Assembly (NCBI GenBank): GCA_017646945.1
Contig: JAGCLN010000188.1
Location: forward strand, 1 to 12,485
Direction of reading: 5' to 3'
Source: Clostridia bacterium
GTDB taxonomy: Bacteria; Bacillota; Clostridia; Christensenellales; Borkfalkiaceae
DNA: 12,485 nt
The number at the start of each line of letters is the position of its first letter. Within the stretch, counting starts at the first letter, position 1. This document shows positions 7,324 to 12,485 of the stretch, piece after piece. The position numbers and the translations under genes were made by a program. The notes under the pieces were generated by a model that did no database searches, was not told the origin of the DNA, and worked only from the letters and a program-made list of their open reading frames with translations.

Positions 7324-8359
7324 GAATTTAAAATTTGACTTTTTTAAGAGGTTTAAGATTTTCGCGCCTATTTCATTAGCAATTATTTTAGCAGGCTTTA
7401 TCGTTATGTTGATTGCTAACATGAATATCGGTATTGACTTTGCCGGTGGCGCAACCGTATCAATCGACTTTGGCGACTACGTTGCAACACACCAAGAAAT
7501 TAAGGGTGATTTAGTTGAAACCGTAAACGACGTTATTGAAGCGGAAGGTTTTGAAATCGGTTCTATTAGATGGTCGGGTGACGACGCTAATATTTACGAA
7601 GTTGGTATTAAATACTCTTTAAACGGCGAAAAGGTTGACGCGTCAAGCGAAGAAGCGCAAAAAGCCTTCCTTGATAAAATTACCGATGAAGACAGCGGTT
7701 TAAAAGTTAAGATTGCAGACGCGGTTAACGCTTATAGCACCGACTTTGAGTTTACTAAGACGAACATTAGTGAAAATATCGTAGGTAGCCAAACAAGTAG
7801 AAAACTTTTAAAGAATGCTATTTGGGCAACGGTTGTTGCAATCGTTATTATGCTTATCTACATTGCAATTCGCTTCACCTTCACAAGCGGTATTGCGGCA
7901 ATCATTGCGCTTTGTCACGACGTATTAGTGATGATTGCTCTTACTACTATTTTCCAAATTCAAGTAAACACCACGTTTATTGCGGCGATTATAACTATCG
8001 TAGGTTACTCAATCAACGCGACAATCGTTATCTTCGATAGAATTCGTGAAGTTTCTCAACTTGATTCTATGAAAGATGCGTCTGACTGGGAAATTGCTAA
8101 CAAGTCTATCGTAGATACTTTGGGAAGAAGTATTTTAACAACTATCACAACCTTAGCGACTATCTTAGTTTTAGCAATCGTTTGCTCGGTACTTGGAATT
8201 TCAACGATGTCTGAATTCGCATTACCCATTATCTTTGGTTTAGTAGCAGGTGCATATTCTTCCGTATTCCTGTCAGCACCTATGTGGGTATATATCCGTA
8301 GACTCGGCAAAAAGATTAAAGATTACAAAAAGCAAAGAAGCGCAAAAAAAGCTGCTTAA
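7313..8359 (+). CDS. secF: Protein translocase subunit SecF
   Basis: Partner of SecD in the proton-driven late step of Sec-dependent export. The 348 residues contain a first membrane segment (about 15-35), the NIGIDFAGG motif (38-46), and an extracytoplasmic domain to about residue 155. The SecF core follows from IVGSQTSRKLLKNA (156-169) through five further membrane segments, then a basic cytoplasmic tail rich in Lys and Arg. The TM4 signature reads GYSINATIVIFDRIRE (231-246). In the family it is commonly GYSIND, and that Asp (E. coli SecF D213 by alignment) is thought to take part in proton movement; here it is Ala236 (codon 8018-8020). The partner Arg272 in DTLGRS is kept. The gene overlaps secD by 11 bases, so translation is probably coupled and subunit amounts matched. 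SecD and SecF are separate here, unlike the fused SecDF of Bacillus subtilis. Confidence 0.95.
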   Translation: MKIKNLKFDFFKRFKIFAPISLAIILAGFIVMLIANMNIGIDFAGGATVSIDFGDYVATHQEIKGDLVETVNDVIEAEGFEIGSIRWSGDDANIYEVGIKYSLNGEKVDASSEEAQKAFLDKITDEDSGLKVKIADAVNAYSTDFEFTKTNISENIVGSQTSRKLLKNAIWATVVAIVIMLIYIAIRFTFTSGIAAIIALCHDVLVMIALTTIFQIQVNTTFIAAIITIVGYSINATIVIFDRIREVSQLDSMKDASDWEIANKSIVDTLGRSILTTITTLATILVLAIVCSVLGISTMSEFALPIIFGLVAGAYSSVFLSAPMWVYIRRLGKKIKDYKKQRSAKKAA

Positions 8360-8371
8360 AATAAAATTTAG

Positions 8372-8405
8372 CGGACGGGAGAATTCCCGTCCGTTTGTGT
8401 TTTTT
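8372..8405 (+). terminator. Intrinsic terminator after secF
   Basis: A 9-bp GC-rich stem CGGACGGGA (8372-8380) pairs with TCCCGTCCG (8385-8393) around the loop GAAT, followed by TTTGTGTTTTTT (8394-8405). It ends the secDF transcript. It sits only five bases before the recJ ATG, so it either terminates fully, leaving recJ without an obvious promoter, or leaks and meters recJ-rel expression. Confidence 0.93.
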
Positions 8406-8410
8406 ACCTT

Positions 8411-10693
8411 ATGAAGATATTAACTAAGTCGTACGACATACGCGAACAAAACTTAATAAGAGAACTCGCTTCAAAAGTGGGCGTTTTAAACTCTACCGCG
8501 GAAATATTGTACGGCAGGGGTTACGATACTGAAGATAAGGTTAGAAACTTTTTATCCCCAGACAAGTGGGAAAGGCTTTCGCCGTTTACTTTAAGCGGTA
8601 TGGCTGATGCCGTAGCGAGAATTAAACAGGCGAGAGATAATGACGAAACGGTAGTAATTTACGGCGATTATGACGTTGACGGTATTTGCGCTACCACCGT
8701 TTTATACAAAGCGCTCAAAATTTTTGGTATTGACGCTTACACCGTTATTCCCGAGCGCGAAAACGGTTACGGTTTAACCGAAGGCGTTTTAAACGAAGTT
8801 TTAGACGCATACTATCCAAGCCTTATTATCACCGTTGACTGTGGTATAAGCGCAAAGTTAGAAGTTGAAAACTTAAAAGATTTAGCGGTAGACGTAATCG
8901 TTACCGACCACCACGAATTTCCCGAAGAAATTCCTGAAACCATAATCGTTAGCACGAAGACTAAGGGGCAAGATTATCCTTTTGAATATCTTTCTGGCGC
9001 AGGCGTTGCTTATAAACTCGCATCGGCGCTCATAGGCGATAGGGCGGACGATTTTTTAGATTTAGTTGCCCTTGCTACTATTGCGGACAGTATGCCACTT
9101 GTGGGCGAGAATAGAAATATCGTTTACCACGGCATTGAACTTATCAAAAACGGCAAGTGTTCGCAAGCGTTGATTTCCCTTTTATACGCAAGTGGCGCAA
9201 GGGAAATCTCGGCAATCGGATTATCTTTTAGCGTTGTTCCAAGAATAAACGCGGCGGGTAGAATGGGCGATGCTCGTTCTGCTTTGCAACTTTTCTTGAC
9301 TGAAAGTCAAAAGGAAAGAGAAGAACTTACCGAAAAACTTTCAAGATATAATTCGGCTCGCCAACAAGAGTGTGAAGTATTATATGCCGACGCAAAGGAA
9401 AAACTTAAAACGCACGGCAATTACGGAAAGGCTATTTTGCTTTACGATAAGTCGTGGAAAAGCGGTCTTTTAGGTATTGTTGCGGCAAGGCTTACGGAAG
9501 AGTTTTCTCTTCCCACCATATTGTTTGCAGAGTTTGACGGCGCGCTTCACGGTTCCGCTCGTTCAAACGGTGAAATAAGCGTTTACGATGCTATTGCATC
9601 GGCAAGCGATTTATTAGTAGATTACGGCGGTCACTCTCAGGCGGCGGGCGTAACGGTAAAGGAAGAAAATTTTGAAGAGTTTGCGCGTAGGCTCAACTCT
9701 TTCGTTGAAAGTAATTACGATTCTTCTTCGTTTGAAAAAACCGTTGAAGTAGAATATGTTTTAAATTCACCTTTTACCCTTAGGTTTGCAAGGGAAATCG
9801 CCAAGTTAGAGCCGTTTGGTCTCGGTAACAAAAAGCCGATATTGTTAACGGTAGAAGAAGGCGTTTCCGCAAGACCTTTAAAGGCTGGCTCGCCACATAT
9901 TTCAATAAAAACACCCAAGATTGAACTCGTTCACTTTAACGGCGTTAAGTATTTAAAACCGTTAACGGCGGATATTGAAAAATCAATCTTGTTTGAAAGT
10001 TCAATTTCAGCCTATAACGGCAAGGAACAAGCCAAAGGCATTGTTAAAACTATTGATTTTGAGTTTGTAAACAGCGAAGAGTTAGTGCTTTTAAGCCTTA
10101 AAAACGCCCTTGTAGCCGTTAAGGGTGAAGGAATGCAAAATTATAGCGAAGTTGATAGTTTAGGCGTTGGCGCGTTAATTGACGGCGTTACCGCTAACGG
10201 TAGCGGAACGCTATTCGTTTTAACTAACCCTTGCAACTTTAATTTTTACAAAGGGCTTAAAGATTTTACCGTTTGCCCATTTACTTTAACGGTATCGGGC
10301 GGTAAAAACGCAGTGCTTATCGGCGGTAATTTAAGCGAGGCGGATTTATCGTTATACGAAACGGTTATTTACTTAGATAAACCTTTTAAGGTTTACGGTT
10401 TAGAAAACCAAAGGGTAATCGTTTGCAATAAACCATCTTTTGACGAGAGTTTGTTTAGGCTGAGTAGAGATGAGATGGGTATTGAATTTAGAATTATAAA
10501 AGAGTTCGCGTTACTCAAAAGAACATGGCTTGAAATCGTTAAAGACGGCAGTAATTCGTTTGTTACCGCCTTTGCTCTTGAAACGTTTAAAGAACTTGGT
10601 TTTTTTGGGGAAGACGATGCGGTATTTATGTTATCAGGCGCAAAAAACGACCTTTTGAAATCGAAGATATACTCGAAATTTATGGAGAATTAA
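8411..10693 (+). CDS. recJ: Single-stranded-DNA-specific exonuclease RecJ, long form
   Basis: Degrades single-stranded DNA 5' to 3' in recombination and repair, in the cytoplasm. The 760 residues carry the DHH phosphoesterase motifs: GDYDVDG (85-91), VDCGIS (142-147), VTDHHE (164-169), IADSMPL (224-230) and PRINAAGRMGDAR (277-289). The DHHA1 part follows with SGLLGIVAARL (351-361), GSARS (381-385) and GGHSQAAG (406-413). An OB-like region begins near PFGLGNKKP. About 280 further residues form a C-terminal extension like that of Bacillus RecJ (about 786 residues); E. coli RecJ (577) lacks it. The metal-binding Asp and His residues look intact. The ATG at 8411 is the only plausible start, because the N-terminal RGYDTEDKVRNFLSP block expected of the family begins soon after. 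However, no Shine-Dalgarno sequence precedes it, only the T-rich tail of the secF terminator. The rel gene follows with no gap. Confidence 0.95.
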   Translation: MKILTKSYDIREQNLIRELASKVGVLNSTAEILYGRGYDTEDKVRNFLSPDKWERLSPFTLSGMADAVARIKQARDNDETVVIYGDYDVDGICATTVLYKALKIFGIDAYTVIPERENGYGLTEGVLNEVLDAYYPSLIITVDCGISAKLEVENLKDLAVDVIVTDHHEFPEEIPETIIVSTKTKGQDYPFEYLSGAGVAYKLASALIGDRADDFLDLVALATIADSMPLVGENRNIVYHGIELIKNGKCSQALISLLYASGAREISAIGLSFSVVPRINAAGRMGDARSALQLFLTESQKEREELTEKLSRYNSARQQECEVLYADAKEKLKTHGNYGKAILLYDKSWKSGLLGIVAARLTEEFSLPTILFAEFDGALHGSARSNGEISVYDAIASASDLLVDYGGHSQAAGVTVKEENFEEFARRLNSFVESNYDSSSFEKTVEVEYVLNSPFTLRFAREIAKLEPFGLGNKKPILLTVEEGVSARPLKAGSPHISIKTPKIELVHFNGVKYLKPLTADIEKSILFESSISAYNGKEQAKGIVKTIDFEFVNSEELVLLSLKNALVAVKGEGMQNYSEVDSLGVGALIDGVTANGSGTLFVLTNPCNFNFYKGLKDFTVCPFTLTVSGGKNAVLIGGNLSEADLSLYETVIYLDKPFKVYGLENQRVIVCNKPSFDESLFRLSRDEMGIEFRIIKEFALLKRTWLEIVKDGSNSFVTAFALETFKELGFFGEDDAVFMLSGAKNDLLKSKIYSKFMEN
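10684..10688 (+). promoter_or_regulatory. Ribosome binding site of rel
   Basis: GGAGA inside the last recJ codons, five to six bases before the ATG at 10694, which directly abuts the recJ TAA. It supports coupled translation of rel with recJ. Confidence 0.7.
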
Positions 10694-12485
10694 ATGATAA
10701 ACACTTACAGCGTTCTTGACGAAATAAATAAGATATACCCTGAAGATGAAGTAAGGTTTTTATCCCGTGCCTATCAGTTTGCAAAGGAAGCGCATAAAAA
10801 TCAAAAGCGCGCGTCAGGGGAAGAGTATTTTACTCACCCGTGCGCCGTTGCCCAAATTCTTATCGGGCTTAAAATGGATTTTAGAACTATTGCCGCGGCT
10901 TTTCTGCACGACGTTTTAGAAGATACGCCGGTATCGGCTAACGATATTGAAACGGAATTTGACGCAGAAGTTTTAGCTCTTGTTGAAGGCGTTACTAAAC
11001 TTGATAAAATCGAGTTTAAATCGCACGAAGAAGAACAGGCGGAAAACTTTAAAAAGATATTCGTTTCAATGGCGAAAGATATTAGAGTTATAATTATTAA
11101 ACTTGCCGACCGTCTTCACAATATGCGTTCGCTCAACTTCTTATCGCACGAACGCCAACTTAGAATGGCTAACGAAACGCTTGAAATATTCGCGCCCTTA
11201 GCAAGAAGGCTCGGTATTTCAAAGCTCAACTGCGAACTTGAAGATTTATGTTTGAAATACATTGACCCAGAAGCGTTTGAATACTTGGCGGAAAATATCC
11301 ACAACAAGTTAGAAGAACGCGAAGCGTTCGTTAAAAAGATGGTTGACGAACTTAGAAAAATCGTTTTTGAAAGCAATATCAAGGGCGAAGTTTTCGGTAG
11401 GCCAAAGCATTTTTACTCAATCTATAAAAAGATGAAGGCTAAAAACCTTACTCTTGACCAAGTTTACGATTTAACCGCGCTTAGAATTTTGGTTAATTCC
11501 GTTGACGAGTGCTATGAACTTTTGGGTAAAATTCATAAAAACTACACGCCTATGCCGGGTAGAATTAAAGACTATATCGCTATTCCCAAAGAGAATATGT
11601 ATCAAAGTCTTCACACCACGGTCGTAACGCCGTTCGGCAAGGTGTTCGAAATTCAAATTAGAACTTACGAAATGAACAATACCGCCGAGTACGGTATCGC
11701 GGCGCATTGGCAGTATAAAGAAAATAAAAATTCTTCCGATAATTTTGACAAGCGATTAAGCTGGATTAGGGAAGTTATGGAATGGCAAGGCGGTCTTAAA
11801 GACAGTAAAGACTTCCTTGAAAGTTTAAAGGGCGATATTTACAATACCGAACTTTTGGTATTTACGCCTAAGGGCGAAGTTATAAGTTTAGTTAAAGACA
11901 GTACGCCCGTAGATTTTGCTTATCGTATTCACACCCAAGTAGGTAACCGTTGCGTAGGCGCGAGAATTAACGGTAAAATGGTACCGCTCACCACCGTTTT
12001 AAAGGTTGGTGACGTGGTTGAAATTATCACTTCTAACACGAGTAGCGGTCCGTCTTGGGACTGGCTTAAATTCGTTAAAACTAACGCCGCAAGGGCTAAG
12101 ATAAAAGCCTTCTATAAGAAAGAAAAGGCTGACGATATGATTAAACTCGGCAAGCAAATGCTTGAATCCGAGTCTAAGAACAAAGGCTATAATTTCGGCG
12201 AACTTTTATCTAAGGAAAATTTCGTTAAACTCTGCGAAAAATTCTCTTTCTCTGGTCAGGAAGAAATGTATATTGCAGTAGGCTCGGGCGCGCTTAACGT
12301 AAACCAAATCTTAGTAAAACTTATAGATTACTACAAAAAAGAACACCGCCCCAAAGTAAACCATTACCCAACGGGCGTAACTTCCAAAATAGTTCACTCA
12401 ACGGGTGACGTTGTTATTAAGGGGGTAGACGGGCTTTTAGTTAGGTTTGCGCGTTGTTGTAACCCCGTTCCCGGCGATAAGATTA
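10694..12485 (+). CDS. rel: Bifunctional (p)ppGpp synthetase/hydrolase, Rel/SpoT family (3' partial)
   Basis: Makes and degrades the stringent-response alarmone (p)ppGpp according to amino acid supply, acting at the ribosome. The frame stays open to the right edge; 597 of about 730 expected residues are visible. The hydrolase HD domain is intact with H48, the HDVLED motif (72-77) and KLADRLHNMR (136-145). The synthetase domain shows GRPKHFYSIYKKM (235-247), YDLTALRILV (258-267), GRIKDYIAIPKENMYQSLH (289-307) and EIQIRT (319-324). The usual M-H pair after this motif is M-N (Asn328), a mild departure. A TGS domain spans about 386-448, and the start of the C-terminal zinc-finger-like region, with the paired Cys of FARCCNPVPGD, is reached just before the edge; the final ACT domain is off-window. 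The intact HD motif argues for a bifunctional Rel and against a synthetase-only RelA. Confidence 0.95.
   Translation, partial: MINTYSVLDEINKIYPEDEVRFLSRAYQFAKEAHKNQKRASGEEYFTHPCAVAQILIGLKMDFRTIAAAFLHDVLEDTPVSANDIETEFDAEVLALVEGVTKLDKIEFKSHEEEQAENFKKIFVSMAKDIRVIIIKLADRLHNMRSLNFLSHERQLRMANETLEIFAPLARRLGISKLNCELEDLCLKYIDPEAFEYLAENIHNKLEEREAFVKKMVDELRKIVFESNIKGEVFGRPKHFYSIYKKMKAKNLTLDQVYDLTALRILVNSVDECYELLGKIHKNYTPMPGRIKDYIAIPKENMYQSLHTTVVTPFGKVFEIQIRTYEMNNTAEYGIAAHWQYKENKNSSDNFDKRLSWIREVMEWQGGLKDSKDFLESLKGDIYNTELLVFTPKGEVISLVKDSTPVDFAYRIHTQVGNRCVGARINGKMVPLTTVLKVGDVVEIITSNTSSGPSWDWLKFVKTNAARAKIKAFYKKEKADDMIKLGKQMLESESKNKGYNFGELLSKENFVKLCEKFSFSGQEEMYIAVGSGALNVNQILVKLIDYYKKEHRPKVNHYPTGVTSKIVHSTGDVVIKGVDGLLVRFARCCNPVPGDKI

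Noticed and set aside
7822..8310. Alternative-frame and antisense frames inside secF
   Set aside because: Both fall in SecF transmembrane coding sequence; the + frame translation is an unnatural Cys/Tyr-rich string.
11116..11707. Two antisense frames inside rel
   Set aside because: They overlap the conserved Rel hydrolase and synthetase coding region, with no SD or domain.

Overview
The window reads as a low-to-moderate GC (roughly 40% by eye) Bacillota chromosome segment, most likely from an anaerobic Clostridia-type organism. This rests on strong AGGAGG-type ribosome binding sites, a PheB-type HTH-ACT protein of the Bacillus/Clostridium type, a long-form RecJ, and the secD-secF-recJ-rel order typical of Bacillota. 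All genes lie on the + strand and coding density is very high. No tRNA, rRNA, CRISPR array, insertion sequence or phage gene was seen.

Region 1 (1-5857) is a tightly packed aspartate-to-threonine operon whose 5' end lies outside the window. In order it holds a threonine synthase-homoserine kinase fusion (thrC-thrB, 5' truncated), a PheB-like HTH-ACT protein, a short homoserine dehydrogenase (hom), aspartate-semialdehyde dehydrogenase (asd) and aspartate kinase (lysC). It closes with a strong intrinsic terminator. Two junctions are ATGA overlaps and the others are 10-18 bp gaps. All five enzymatic steps from aspartate to threonine are encoded by four proteins, and the gene order is the exact reverse of the reaction order. 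Hom lacks most of the usual C-terminal ACT domain, while a stand-alone ACT protein sits directly upstream of it.

Region 2 (5858-8405) starts with an excellent sigma-A-type promoter (TTGACT, 17 bp, TATAAT) and a 5'UTR hairpin. Then come secD and secF, overlapping by 11 bp, for the proton-driven accessory part of the Sec translocon. A second strong terminator follows. SecF carries Ala where the family's conserved transmembrane Asp normally sits.

Region 3 (8406-12485) has recJ (single-strand 5'-3' exonuclease), whose ATG lies five bases after the terminator U-tract with no visible Shine-Dalgarno sequence. It is followed with no gap by a bifunctional rel/spoT-type (p)ppGpp synthetase/hydrolase that runs off the right edge. 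The apt gene that often lies between recJ and rel in Bacillota is absent.

At the scale of the whole window, GATC is almost missing (one copy found by eye) and GGCC is nearly so (one copy). GAT and ATC are individually common, which points to selection against these palindromes.
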